Positions 1 to 11,981 are shown, numbered from the stretch's first letter. The stretch: DNA of 64,000 bases from Monomorium pharaonis (GCF_013373865.1 NC_050476.1:4758501-4822500); one strand, 5' to 3'. Notes: generated from the letters alone by a model not told the origin. Program-made: numbers and translations.

Positions 1-635
1 TAAAATGTCACAGTGGAATGTTTACTTAAATAAAATAAGAACATAGCCTTTTGTAGTTAACATATTTATGTGTATATAAGGCAGTCATTAAGTTCTTTAA
101 AAGATTTCAAGAGATAATTCACGCTAATTCAGGATGGAAACTTCATATAATCATATGTCCAAAGCCACCATTTAGTTTCAAAGATATAAGATATCAAAGT
201 TGAAGACAAAATTTTATTTATTTAAAATTTGCAAAAACTACTTTGGTTATTTTAAACATATACCAAGTTGCATACAAAATTTTGAGTAACTTTCGAAAAA
301 AAATTTTCTGTAACTTTGATATCTTTAATACTAAGTCATTTTGATCGTATGAAGTATTTGTGTCTTAAATTAGTGTAAGAAATCACCTCTTAAAATCTCA
401 TAGAATACTTAACAATCGCCATGTACATATGTGGCAGTACGCAATAATTTAATATTTTAGCGAAAAGAACTATGGAGAATATATACGGCAACTGTGCACT
501 TAAATCGCTAATTATTCTACGACAAAATCTAGAAAATCATTGCGACAATAGATGATGAATCTTTGTAGCAATACAAATAAATGTAATTTGTTAGCTGTAT
601 ATTGAGTAATAACATCCGATAATCGTAATGATTCA
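1..635. other. 3' flank of the PPM1H-like gene, no other gene
   Basis: AT-rich non-coding sequence downstream of the stop codon of the minus-strand phosphatase gene. It should contain the 3' UTR. The plus-strand TTTATT tract near 212-221 reads AATAAATAAA on the minus strand and is a possible poly(A) signal, giving a UTR of about 420 nt. I see no other coding exon or repeat here. Confidence 0.5.
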
Positions 636-2585
636 TTATGCAGGATTATCGGCAGATCTATTAGAAATAGGATAATCGAAGCACATTGTTGCTAGGGAAT
701 CCGCAGCATATTTTCGTTCTTGCTGCGTCGTTTTTAGCCATTGTAAATGTTCACATAAATAAGGGTACAAAGGTACCACTAATACGCTAATATCGTCTAC
801 CGATGCTATAGGCGAGGACTTTTCATCTGCTTCGTTAGGATTCTCTGGTTTTCCCATCCATACTTTACCGATTAATCGACCTCTGGCCGCTTGCACCAAT
901 TCTTGAGCACCCATTGTCAGTCTATGAAAATCAAATATACATTGTATCTTAACACAATTAAATCGTAGTTAATTTTCGTATTCCTCTAATATTCTCTTTG
1001 TGATAATACCTGTATTCTAATGATGGAGTATCAGGTGCAAGAGTTTTTCTAAGTATCGCTGCCGCTGTTTTATCCGTTACTACATCCCACAGTCCGTCCG
1101 TGGCAACAATAATACAATCTCGTTCGGTAAGATTGCAACTGTCCAAGTCTAAAGATTGTACTTCGGGTTGTGATGATAGAAATGGTTTGATATTAACACC
1201 AGTATTTGCTGCCTTCAAACCGTGGTCCCCAAAGCCTCTAGTCACGCCTATCGTTCCCATTACTCTGCTCTATGAATCACAAATAAGTTTAAGTTATAGT
1301 AATAAACAGAATTACTTTAATTTGAAGTTATAAATTACTGCTAAATAAATACAACAATTATATTACCCTTTTTCCATGTCCCGAAATGAGCGGTAATTTT
1401 AGGTCAGAATGCGTTAAGGTTTTGTACGCCCAACCTGTCATAAAAGGTTCTCTGTACAAAACCAAAGATCCCAGTTCCTTTTGCAACGGTCTTTTTCTAA
1501 ACTCTAACGGAGTAAAATGACCTTTGAGCAACTCGTTGCTTCTTAAAAAACCTAAAGCTCTAACGCGATTTGATTCCGAATCTGGAGTATGATCTCTAGT
1601 AAGAGCCCGTTGTTCCTCTCCCAAAACTAATACAGCTCTAATCATAGGAATATAGGAATGATTAAATAAATATTTAATTCATCAATAATGTACAATCAGT
1701 ATAAATTATATAACAGTCACCTCGAATCACCAGCACCTGCTGCATAAAGTCGTCCATTAAGAAACAAAATTGTAATAGCCGTACAACCACCACCACCATT
1801 TTGAGCTTGCATCTCCACCATTTGATCCATTTGTCTGTACGCTAATTCTATAGCGCCTGTAACTAGATCTCTGCCCTTTATCAGTTCATGCTCATCTTCG
1901 TTCAATAGCATATTGCCTGGTATGGCCAGTAACCTTTCCTATTTTTTTTTACAAACGCAGTTTATTAATATAAATATATATACACATTAAAAATTATCTC
2001 TGGTAATAATTTTTTCAAAAATAATACATACTAGGATTATCCTATGTAGATGTAATCTTGCTGTAAGAGCCACTTGGTACCCTGCATGTCCATCAAACAT
2101 TGAAAACATGACATAAGGCAGTGTAACATTAATGTCTGACAATTTTAAATCTCCGCGCGTTGCCGAAGCTTGATCCTCATTCCATGTGCTTTTCCCAGCG
2201 TTTATACACTCTGCATAGCCAGCACACCATGGCAAACGGCTAAGATCTCTTGGAACTATTATAGGCCTTACTCTGTGATCTGCACTTACCTATTTAACAG
2301 CCATTTAGAACAAATGTTATCATACAATAATATTGTCAACATTCAAAATATATATAAATTAATTTACTGTATCATTTGTACAAGAATCTCTGGAAATACC
2401 TGCGTCTCTTCGTTTGTTAAACCTAAAAAACTTGGACGGCTGTAAGGTTTATTTTCTACTTCCACCACATAATTGGAGTTGATATAATCTGTCATCATAT
2501 CATTGTCTGAATCATTATGGTACTGTAGGCCGAGCTCGCTCGCGCCCACAGCACTCATTAATACTGATTTGAAGCGATTCAACAT
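636..2585 (-). CDS. Protein phosphatase 1H-like (PPM/PP2C family), six exons, complete
   Basis: This gene encodes a metal-dependent Ser/Thr phosphatase of the PPM1H/PPM1J/PPM1M subgroup. Exons from 5' to 3' are 2400-2585, 2032-2289, 1721-1938, 1367-1637, 1010-1269 and 636-921. All joins keep frame at GT-AG sites and give 492 aa, close to vertebrate PPM1H (about 514). The PP2C signature blocks appear in order: NEDQ (99-102), FDGHAG (127-132), GGGGCTA before GAGDSR (216-221), GVTRGFGDH (319-327), TDGLWD (368-373) and DDIS (440-443), so the metal-binding aspartates are present. The SADH..RPI start of the domain and the MTGWAYKT segment are typical of the PPM1H subgroup rather than PPM1A. The ATG at 2585 opens a short N-terminus like that of PPM1H. 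In mammals PPM1H dephosphorylates Rab GTPases and so opposes LRRK2; a matching role here is inference. No signal peptide or membrane segment is seen. It is divergent from the CAAP1-like gene. Confidence 0.95.
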
Positions 2586-3569
2586 TTTTTTCTTGATTTA
2601 CACAGCACTGGGTAAAAATCTAACAAAATCACTAAACTTTGATTGACAAGAATAGTATCATATGTTACACTCAGTCAGCATAGTACCAAGGTTTCCCAAG
2701 TGTTTGTTTCTATGTTTAAAATAACGATATGTGTAAGTCTCAAAGGTGATTAATCTCCAACTGGAAACTTAGTTAGCTGTCAAAATGCCTGTCAAAGACA
2801 AATCCTTAATTAAGAATTTGCTTAAGGCAATATTTATCTTTATCGTAAAATTATCTCTATAATCTTTATTTCTTCAATACGATAATACTTACTATGGTCG
2901 GGGATTCAGCAATTATATTCGATTAGTGTCATTTTGTTGACAAACAGTTGTCAACAGTTACAGGTTACATTGCATTACATTATTGCGTTGAGATATGACA
3001 GGATAGAACGTTGGCACACGTTCGTTCAGTGACATCTACCATCGGTAAATTTTTATCGTTTTCGAATGCACCAAGTGATGGCGCATCTCGTTTAAATCAC
3101 CCTCACGATAATAAGCAAAATAGAAATAGTTACGCGAGAATTGTGTTTTATAATCTTTACAAGAAATAAGCTGTTATACTGTTTACATTGTATCTGATAA
3201 ATTAAGTAAGTATGTTCTACAATTATGAATGACGACAACTAAAATTTTGATTAGTTTTGTGTCAGTTTAATGATAAAATCAATCTGTAACCTAGAGGTTA
3301 TTGACTAAGTTCCTTGATTAAATGGTCTCATTTCTTCTAATTGCATGTTGTAAAATTGCATAACTTCTTTTTGTTTTTCTTTGCACATATATTTTTTTGA
3401 CATAGAAAATATATAAGCTTACACCTTAAAATTTCGACAGATTTAACCTAGAAATATTTTTTCAGATAAAAATATAAGAAGAGGATTGTTTTACAAGTTA
3501 ATTTAAGTTATTTTAATGCTTATTGATATTTATTAAGATTAAAGGAATTAGTTTTTTTAACATAACAAA
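2586..3569. promoter_or_regulatory. Divergent promoter region between PPM1H-like and CAAP1-like genes
   Basis: This 984-bp stretch separates two start codons that point away from each other. It should hold both 5' UTRs and both promoters. I see no TATA box in a convincing position, which fits TATA-less housekeeping promoters. No ORF or repeat of note is present, and the transcription starts cannot be placed by eye. Confidence 0.5.
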
Positions 3570-6083
3570 ATGTCAAAGACTAAAAACAGCACAAGTAACA
3601 ATAAGGTAGTTATATTGATAATTATAGAACCTCTTGCTTTTTAAATTTAATGACAACATTTTTTTTTAAATATATTTAACGATAATATAATATTTGTTAG
3701 GAATATAGCAGTGCATCATCTTATACATCTTCGTCATTGTCATCAGACGAAGAAGAGATTGATGCAAGAGATCTAAAACCAATTCGAGATTATTTATTAG
3801 ATCGTAAAGAATTAGCTCGACAACTTTTTAAATCTGTTAAACCAGAAAAGATTCGTCTCATGTTACCACAGGTTCTTAAAGTGAGTTGTGACATAAAATT
3901 TTAAGCTACTAGTAGTATAACAAATTTTTTTTAACACAAAAAATACACATTATTTTATATTTTATATATAGCAAATGGATTTAAGTGAACTCGAGGAATG
4001 GTGTGAAAGTGAGTTAAATGGTATGTCTAAGGCTCGAATTTTATCTATAATAAATGGTAAACCTATGCTGGAATCTTCAGACACAAATGAGTCTTCTGAC
4101 GATTCAGGTATAATAAAATACTAGGTATTATAACATAGAAGTCAAATTTTGTAGAAAAATCCGCTTATTTATATCTTCCTTTTAATAGGACCTTCTTTAG
4201 AAATTATTTCTGATACCGAGGAATGGTTAACTGATGATGATACATCTAAAAAAGAAAATGGTAAGAAAGGAAAGCTAACAAGAGATAAGACAAAAATTAA
4301 AGGAAAAACACAAGTTAACAAGAAAAATAATTCAAACAAATCTAATGTTAAGACAAAATGCATCATTAAAAGCGAAAATAAAACTGAAGATGTTAAAATT
4401 AAAAAGGAAGAAGATAAGGATAAAGGAAAAGAAGGAGACAGTTTGTTAGATTTATTAGAGCTAGAAATGCGAGCTCGTGCAATAAGAGCTTTGATACGAA
4501 AAGAGGAGGATATAATTCCAACCAGTAACCAATCGCAAACAAATGATAGTCAAGCAACAGAAAATAGCATTGGAACATCTCAAGATGAAGAAACAAAAGA
4601 AAATTGTCGCAAGCAATTAGAAAGAATTATTGGTTCTCAACAAAGTAATAAAGGCGAAGATGAAGATGTTGTTTTGGTAGTTCCTAAACCTGCTCCAATT
4701 GTCGAATTATTATCTAGTGATAGTGGTGAGGAAGAAACGCGAATAAATCAAGACCTGAACAACGAACAAGCATTGAAAGCTGGAAAATCAACGAGTAACT
4801 TGGATGGAAATTCTGTTAAAACACAAGAGTTGAAGGAAAGAAAAATTCAAGACATACATAGTAATACAAGTACTAAATCATATCTAACTAACACAAGCGA
4901 AGCAATAATGCCCGAAAGAAATGTAGATATAAAAAACAATGTGTTATCAATATCGATTTCTGCGGATAACGTTGCCGAGAGACGGAAAAAATCGAAGAAA
5001 AAGTCACGTGTAAAATCACAACTTGTTTCTACTACCACAAACTCTTCAGCGTTGAAACAAAGTAATATTACTGAGATGACAGAGAAATCAAGTGAAAGTA
5101 TTGAAGTCAAATCGAGAGTAAATCCTTCTGACGAAAATATTATTATTGATGAAGAAGAAAATAAGACAAAACAGAAAATAGCAGAAGAAAATAAAGTCGA
5201 GGAAGAGAGATCGACAGATATAGATGATATTGATTTAGATGATTATTGTGAAGTTATGGAAATAGATAGTAGTGATGATGATAAGAGTCAAGACAAAGTT
5301 GTTGTTCTTTCTGAGCAAGAAAATAAGCAACCTGTAGCTGGAACCACTTTGCCAAAGCCTGATGATTCAACAGAAACTTGGGCGTCGCGTTATTATCAGA
5401 CTGATGACGTTCAAAATGTAATAAAAGAATCGAAGATACAGTCTGAGATTCGGAAACGTTTGAGGGAACGTCAAAGGTTGTCTAAATTGAATAAATCACC
5501 AAACTTGAATTCACCTGTACATCTATCAGTAACGGACACAACTCCTGCATTTGAGAAAGTTCCAACAGGATCAGTGGAGGAATATTTGGCTTTGAAGCGT
5601 GTGTCAAATGCAAATGTTAGTAACATTAATGACACGACTGTGCAAATACAATGTACTAGTGATAATAATACTATCACGGAGGTACAATGTACTAATGATA
5701 ATAATACTACCATGGAAGTACAATGTGCCAGTGATAATAATACTACCATGGAAGTACAATGTACCAGTGATAATAATACTATCATGGAAGTACAATGTAC
5801 CAGTGATAATAATACTACCATGGAAGTACATTGTACCAGTAATAATAATACTATCATGGAAGTACAATGTACTACTGATAATAATACTACCATGAAAGAT
5901 GATTTTACAGTTATTAATTCTAATAGTGATATTAAAGCAAATGAAACTTTAGTGCAAGATGTAAGTATTTCTTCCCAAGAATGCACAGATACTGACACAC
6001 AGACAACTATAATTTCTGAAGCTGCCAAACCGGCTGAAATAATCGTCAATATAATAGATGAAACACGTAAAGATGAAGCTTAA
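3570..6083 (+). CDS. CAAP1-like protein (caspase activity and apoptosis inhibitor 1 family), four exons, complete
   Basis: Exons are 3570-3605, 3701-3880, 3972-4107 and 4189-6083. All joins are GT-AG and in frame, giving 748 aa. Residues about 28-117 (LKPIRDYLLDRKELARQLF, then MLPQVLK, then a short helical segment) match the conserved CAAP core, and residues 206-224 (LLELEMRARAIRALIRKEE) match the diagnostic C-terminal helix of human CAAP1. In vertebrates that helix is close to the C-terminus. Here it is followed by some 520 residues of charged low-complexity sequence (Lys/Glu, Ser/Thr/Asn), so the protein is about twice the length of human CAAP1. Residues about 603-686 are seven copies of a 12-aa unit. 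The human protein was described as limiting caspase activity; the function in insects is not established. No signal peptide is seen and a nuclear or cytosolic location is likely. AATAAA at 6337-6342 is a possible poly(A) signal. Confidence 0.85.
5646..5894 (+). repeat. In-frame 36-bp minisatellite inside the CAAP1-like gene
   Basis: About seven tandem copies of a 36-bp unit encode variants of EVQCTSDNNTTM. Copies differ at a few positions (Thr/Ile, Ser/Asn/Thr, Gln/His), so the array is not a perfect recent expansion. The unit is a multiple of three, so copy-number change would keep the frame. The repeat also keeps opposite-strand frames open, which creates long but meaningless antisense ORFs. 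Confidence 0.95.
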
Positions 6084-6590
6084 TTGAAATTATTTAAATT
6101 TTATTATTAACGTATGACAGTTACATTTTTGGAGATACATATGTGATTTATGTTTAAGAACTGTTGATATTTTGTAAAAATTCGTGACATAATGATTCAT
6201 ATTTATATAAAATATATATGCATAAAATTTTTTACATATAAAATGATATTTGAGAATATTGAATAATATTCTGAGAATAGAATTTTAAGAATTTTACAGG
6301 AAAAGTTTCGTTTATTACATATTGCTGTATTATATAATAAAAATTATGATTTATTTTTAAAAGACGTTGGCTTTGTAAAATTTTTTGGCATAATAATTAA
6401 CTGGTATGATAATTTATGTATGCAAAGCAAAAGTTTTGATAATACTTTAAACTTATATATTATATTGTAATTTTTTATAAATCTATGCTTATTGCATACT
6501 TATCGAAAAATTGTTTCATTAATTTATAAGATTTGTGAGACTGTAACTCAAGAAAATATTTTCGGATATAACTTCAGGATATAACTTATA
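6084..6590. other. Convergent 3' UTR interval
   Basis: This AT-rich interval lies between the stop of the plus-strand CAAP1-like gene and the stop of the minus-strand group-7-like gene. Candidate poly(A) signals are AATAAA at 6337-6342 on the plus strand and TTTATT near 6310 and 6351 for the minus strand, so the two transcripts may overlap at their 3' ends. No coding signal is seen. Confidence 0.5.
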
Positions 6591-7611
6591 CTAATTTTTA
6601 CAAGTAAATTCACTTAATTGTTCTTCAGCGATATTCTTGACATTAACTTCGACAATTTTAACAATTCTGTTTTGCCACCTACTTGTCAACCAAGTCAATA
6701 TTTTGGATGTTAAATAATTAAGCGGACCTAAACCAGTCATTTTTAGATTGATTTTGCCAACTTTTGTTACTTTGACGTATTCCAACTTGACGTCGCACGT
6801 TTTATCATAATTAATGATCACTTTTGTCGCTATTGCTAATTCATCGATAGTTCCCAGTATATTGCCACGTAGAGTTATTAAACCCACTGTAAGCTATATA
6901 TTAAAGCAAAATTTAATTTAGTAAAAACTTAAATATTGTTATGATTAATATTTTGAAATTGTTAACACATATCTATAAACATTACTTTGTAATAATTATA
7001 ATTAAACTTAGCCGTGGAAAGTCCAAAACCAGTTTGTATAACGTATGTTTTTTCTATGTTGGATACAATTGCATCTTCCGTTCTCTTTAAAGTTGAAAGA
7101 TTTCTGAAAAGTTGATTGTCTTGCTCAAGAAAGTAATTTAATAAAAATGTTGTTGTATAAAAAAGTACATATTAATTTTCCTGATTGTATTATGATAGTA
7201 CTCACTCGAAGGTTCCATTATCTGTTTCGAAACGGCATTTCATTCCAAGTCCCATGTTGTATGTTTCCGTTATATCAGGAATTTTAATTATAGATTTTCC
7301 GTTCCGCTTAATGTAGTTTATCGCTTTTTTGAGAAGAATATCCACGATCACGTTCATGTTTAGCTACATGAAAATTTAGATTTATTATGAATAAAACATA
7401 ATTTGTGTACTATAAAAATATAAGTGAGATTACATCAATTCTTGGATTAAGATGAATAATACGAGCTATATTATATCCATATTCTTCATATCTATTAATA
7501 TTTTGAAGTTGTTTCTCCTTTATTATTCCTATTCTCTCACAAAGGTGCTGTTTGGCACAAGATTGAACATAAGAAATAATTGCCTTTTCCACAGCTCTTG
7601 GTAGATTAGCA
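6591..7611 (-). CDS. Group-7 allergen / JHBP-like lipid-binding domain protein (5' end uncertain)
   Basis: Four exons join in frame: 7434-7611, 7206-7363, 6986-7103 and 6591-6893 (stop at 6591-6593), about 250 residues. The last three carry a fold typical of the mite group-7 allergen and JHBP/takeout/BPI superfamily. There is a first amphipathic helix (MNVIVDILLKKAINYIKRNG), a short IKIPDI turn, then alternating beta strands (GFGLSTAKFNYNYYKLTVG, LRGNILGTIDELAIATKV, KVTKVGKINLKMTGLGPLNY), and a C-terminal helix. Members are secreted and bind hydrophobic ligands; no ligand can be named here. The first exon, with its 14-T tract and AG acceptor, has a helical extension and no good signal peptide. 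The ATG at 7634 (MVVFFFF...) would read through the T tract and looks too short for a signal sequence. I therefore think more exons lie upstream, perhaps those of the next entry. Confidence 0.7.
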
Positions 7612-7979
7612 CTAAAAAAAAAAAAAACAACCATATTTGACAAAGAAAAATTTATTGTAAAACTCAAAATGGCTAAGAAATATGATTTTTAATCATGAAA
7701 AATTGAAAAAATTTTTAATTATGAAAATGTGAAATCTGATTATTAACAGATTTTATATAGGTATTACAGAATTTAATTTATTGAATTCATGTTATAGCAA
7801 CTCTATGCACAAGTCTATTATGTATCGACTAATAATTAGAACTCATAAAATTATATGTTTTAATCATTTTGAATTTTGCATTAAAATTTTCTTTATCGAC
7901 TTAAATTAAAAATCCTCCTTGGAGAAATAATATCTCAGTATTTTATTTCCATAACAGAATTCAAAGGGTTTTGCCTTAC

Positions 7980-10900
7980 CTGCCTTTGATATTTATCTGT
8001 AAAAATAAGCGACAGTCTTGGACTACATAATCCTCCTTGCTTAGTTTCTGCAACGATAGAAAGCCGAGGATAATAATTATCAGACGGGTGAGCTATAATT
8101 ATCTTACAAAGCGAATAGTCGCGCTCAATTTTCTTCCGGTCGTTATTTAAACGATTATGGAGCGTTAAACTTACTTGGAGCGTACCAATTCCTAAAATGA
8201 TACCACTAGCATTCCAAGAAAGTATTTCGGGTGAAATATATTGTTGAATCACTGAATACTCAGGCAACATATTTCCTGACAAATATAGTCTTTTGTAATT
8301 AGTGTGGCCTGAATACCGCAGGATAAATAAAAGCAGAGTAATAAATTGGAAGACTTGAAAATGAATATTAAATTAATTATATAATTAATCACTCTCTCTT
8401 TAATCAGAAATTTACATATGTATCAACAGAATTAATTTCTACTTTGTCATCAGCCTATTGGAAACTTCAATCTTTATCGTAAATAGCTGCTCTTATTAAT
8501 ATTCAGTAATGTATTTATGTAATAATAGAGTTTATCTGACAATATATAATAATCAAAAAAGAGATTATGCTTAAATTTTTTCATCAAATAATTAATATTT
8601 GTAGAATTTGATATTGAAATACTTGCTCAATTTAACATTAAGATTAGTTTCCAATGAATAATTATCTTTGAATTAATAATTACCTTTGAATTCTATGACG
8701 GTTTCATTGAAGACAACATTTACTGGTTTCATTTCGGAATAAGAGAAAATTCCGACGTGTGGGTTGTATCTGATTAATAATTCAGTGCCGTAAACAACAT
8801 ATTCGTTTTCGGTTATTTGGACCGTGAAACTCTCCGGCTGACTGCATACTGGGACACAAACATTCGGACCGTAGTAACAATTTTTATAGTTATTCGTGTG
8901 GAACTGCTTATATTGACGTCATGTAAAAAGGAACTTTGACATATTAAACGTTTAAGATCATTTTGTATATAAATTTGATCGCTTGTCCCGATTGTAAAGT
9001 AATAGAATAGCCCTCACCTTTCTTAACTATTTGTCGCGTTACAAAAGATTGAGCGGAAACATTATTTTTATATTATTGCATTTAAAATGAAATTATCTCG
9101 ATATCGCAAACCTGACTCGGGAATTACGTCAAAAAAATTGAAAAAAAATATTTAAAAATTTTTATGAATATAAAATATGAAAAAATTTTTATAGGAAATA
9201 TAAATGTATTCAATAATAATAAATATATTTAATATTTATTAAATCTGGCATTCTTTTTTTGTTATTTATTGTAATAGGCAATTTGTTTCTTATTTTATCA
9301 GAAATAATTTTTAATTTTATGTTGTTTTATTTTCCTATTGCGCAAAAAAGCGTTTACGAAAGAATATATTGCATAATGCCACTGTAGATATACTACGAGA
9401 GATCTTATATGATGCGTGAAAGGCAAAGAGAAAGAGAGAGAGAGAGATTGTATTATATATGATTTGCCATATCGCGGAACCTTATATTATTCGATTGATC
9501 AGATAATGCACTATTTTACATATTCAAATTCGATAATGTTTTTGTAGTATACTTTCGCTTTTTAGATTTTTGAAAGTAATTGCAATTTGAAAGGAACTTG
9601 TTACAACCACGAATTTGTCATAAGAATACATATTCTTTTAATTTGCGCACGTCGTAATTTCTATCAAGTGCACTCAAGGAGTGACACCTTTTAATTAAAC
9701 CTTTTGAACAAGTTTAAGCGATCTTTTCCGTTGTTTCGCGAGTCGGGAGGTTGCGGAAACGTACGTATTAATCTGCATATCATCGCGCGCATCGCGATGT
9801 AATTTTAAACCGTGCTATTCTCCCCAAGTGCAACATTACACGGCGAAGTGGCCAACGTTACGGGAAACCGAGTCGTGACGCCGCAATTTCCTTCGCATTT
9901 ATATCCTAGGCGAGGAACAAAAAGCCTCCCGGGAAAATCGCGTTCACGTGAGGCGGCCGGCAGAAGTAGTCCGCGCGAAAGTCGATGCACTTTTATGCCG
10001 CGCTACGATGCAAAAGCGATCGCCTGTATGTACACGATCGAGGAAACGTACAGAGTTGTAATGCGTAATCGTAGTTACTGCACTGCGAACAGCGTGCTGT
10101 ATAGTGTATAATATTACGACACCATTGTGTGTGTACATAGCCCTCTGGATTTTTCCTAGAATTTTAAAGTTTTTCCACGATGATGTAAATGGCAGAAAAC
10201 GAGAAATTGACATAACAAAATGAGAAATATTAAATACGTTTTGTTGCAGATAATAAGCTTGTACGGTATTTATAGCGCAATCAATTTTTTTTAAAGAAAT
10301 TTTTCTTATTTTTGAATTAATTATTGATTGTCTGATGAATAATAAACATGATGAAATAGATTTTTCTTAATATATTTAGTGCTGTTTATTTTTTTCTTTA
10401 TCTTATAATTATTGGAAAGGCACGAGTTTATTTTTTATTATTTATTTTTTACTAGCTATGCCCTGCCACGCGTTGCTGTGGCTCTCTATTCTTATGCTAC
10501 GTTTTTTTCAAATTTTCTTTGCTTTCGTTGTTTAACTTTTAAGAGCCTTGCTTTACTGTTGCTCTTTTTATTTTATTTTTGAATAAGCATTTATCTATCT
10601 TTAATAAATCTAATATTCATTTATTCACGTACTTCTAACTTACTTTATTTATTTATTGCTTTTGGCACTGTATTCAATTAATTTGTTTCTATTTATTGTT
10701 TTGTATTTTTATTATAATGTAATATAAATCTTATTTTATTAAAACTTTGAAATAATTTTCAATTAAAAAACCGAATTTTTTTTTAAATACCCATTTTTTT
10801 AATTAGGCATTTTGAATTAGAGTGTATGTATTTAATTTATTATTCATTAATTTTATAAATCAATATTTTGTTATTTTTTTCTAAAAGCTGCCATGGATTT

Positions 10901-11902
10901 AGAAATTCATTCAAAAGACTTTTAAATAAGTTCCTTTTTTTCAATAAAATAACAGTCATCTTCATTTTTCTTATTACCTTAATTTAAACACAATAGAAAC
11001 ATTCTTCGCCTCTCTCGGTCTCTCCCGGTCTCTCTCCGTCTCTCCCCGTTTCTCCCCGTCTCACCCGGTCTCTCCCTGTCTCTCCCTGTCTTTCCCTGTC
11101 TCTCCCCATCTCTACCCGTCTCTCCCGGTCTCTCCTCGTCTCTCCCGGTCTCTCCCCGTTTCTTTCCGTCTCTCCCGGTCTTCTCTCCCGGTCTCTCTCC
11201 GTCTTTTCCCGTCTCTCCCGGTCTCTCCTCGTCTCTACCCGTCTCTCTCGGTCTCTCCCCGTCTCTCCCGGTCTCTCCCCGTCTCTACTCGTTTTTCCCC
11301 GTCTCTCCCCGTCTCTCCCCGTCTCTCCCGGTCTCTCCCCGTCTCTTCCCGTTTTTTCTTTATCTTATAATTATTGGAAAAGCACGAGTTTATTTTTTAT
11401 TATTTATTTTTTATTGTTTTAATAATGTAAATTATAAAAAATATAATTATTACTCGAGTGATTTAAGAGCCAAAAAGATGAGAAGTCAAAATGAAAAATG
11501 ATCTAAATAGGTAAATATGTTATTTTATTGTCGATGAATTTTTGGATAATGATAAAATAAGTTTAATTCTTTGTCCTATAATATTGTTTTGTTAAACGTT
11601 GCTCGTGATGAAAGTTCAGTTTATAACTACCGAGTGAACAATAGAATTACTTTAACGACAAATTTAATGGTACACTTTTGCAACGCGCTTTAGGAATTCT
11701 AGAAATTTACTTTTAGATATTACACAAGAGAAATAAAGATAATAACTTCGTTGAATTTAGTCTAGTTTATTTGAGCCGTGTAAATTGTGTATTACTTACC
11801 TATCACCTGCGACGGCTTTCCCGCGGATTGACATATTATTGTTACCAGTGCAATTAGGAAAAACCACGCGGACCGACTGAAACTTCTAAACAATGCGACC
11901 AT
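7980..11902 (-). CDS. Secreted protein of unknown family, three exons (possibly the 5' part of the group-7 gene)
   Basis: Three exons join in phase: 11800-11902 (ATG at 11900-11902), 8684-8848 and 7980-8308, about 199 residues. The N-terminus is a clear signal peptide (basic SFSRSA, then WFFLIALVTIICQ and SAG). The rest looks beta-rich with several aromatic residues, paired cysteines and Asn-X-Ser/Thr sites (NET, NAS). I do not recognise the family. Exon 3 ends at a strong donor (CAG|GTAAGG). If that site is not used, the frame runs 14 codons further to a stop at 7935, and TTTATT near 7780 could serve as a minus-strand poly(A) signal. Joining exon 3 to the group-7 exon at 7611 is out of phase from the GT site but in phase from a GC donor 5 nt earlier (AAAG|GCAGGT). 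Intron 1 (8849-11799) contains a repeat block. Confidence 0.6.
8849..10389. other. 5' part of intron interval, non-coding
   Basis: This is part of the large first intron of the secreted-protein gene (minus strand). It holds a short (GA)n tract at about 9427-9447 and a GC-richer patch at about 9790-10060 that looks island-like rather than coding. The overlapping open frames there have no recognisable content. Nothing else is supported. Confidence 0.5.
10390..11413. mobile_element. Inserted-looking block bounded by 62-bp direct repeats
   Basis: The 62 bp at 10390-10451 recur at 11352-11413 in the same orientation with one difference that I can see (g versus a after TTGGAAA). Between them lie about 900 bp that begin CTAGCTATGCCCTGCCACGC and end in a tandem array of about 10-bp units. 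The start contains a GCCACGC..GCTGTGGC self-complementary motif. No ORF of a transposase or reverse transcriptase is present, so any element would be non-autonomous or a fragment. A segmental duplication or strand-slippage origin is also possible. It sits inside an intron. Confidence 0.55.
11009..11351 (+). repeat. Pyrimidine-rich minisatellite, units TCTCCCCGTC / TCTCCCGGTC
   Basis: About 30 diverged tandem copies of a 10-bp unit, alternating between CCCCGTC and CCCGGTC endings, with a few 9- or 11-bp units. The plus strand is almost purine-free, so a strong strand asymmetry is obvious. The array ends exactly where the second 62-bp direct repeat begins. Confidence 0.9.
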
Positions 11903-11981
11903 TTTCTGCAGTTTAAGATTGAATGGTCAAGTTGGAAGAAGATAAAGTTGTGGTTTGTGGTCATCCGGTAGAAGTGATATT

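Noticed and set aside
5471..6049. 192-codon antisense open frame across the CAAP1-like gene
   Set aside because: It is created by the in-frame 36-bp tandem repeat; the sense strand has clear family motifs and splice sites.
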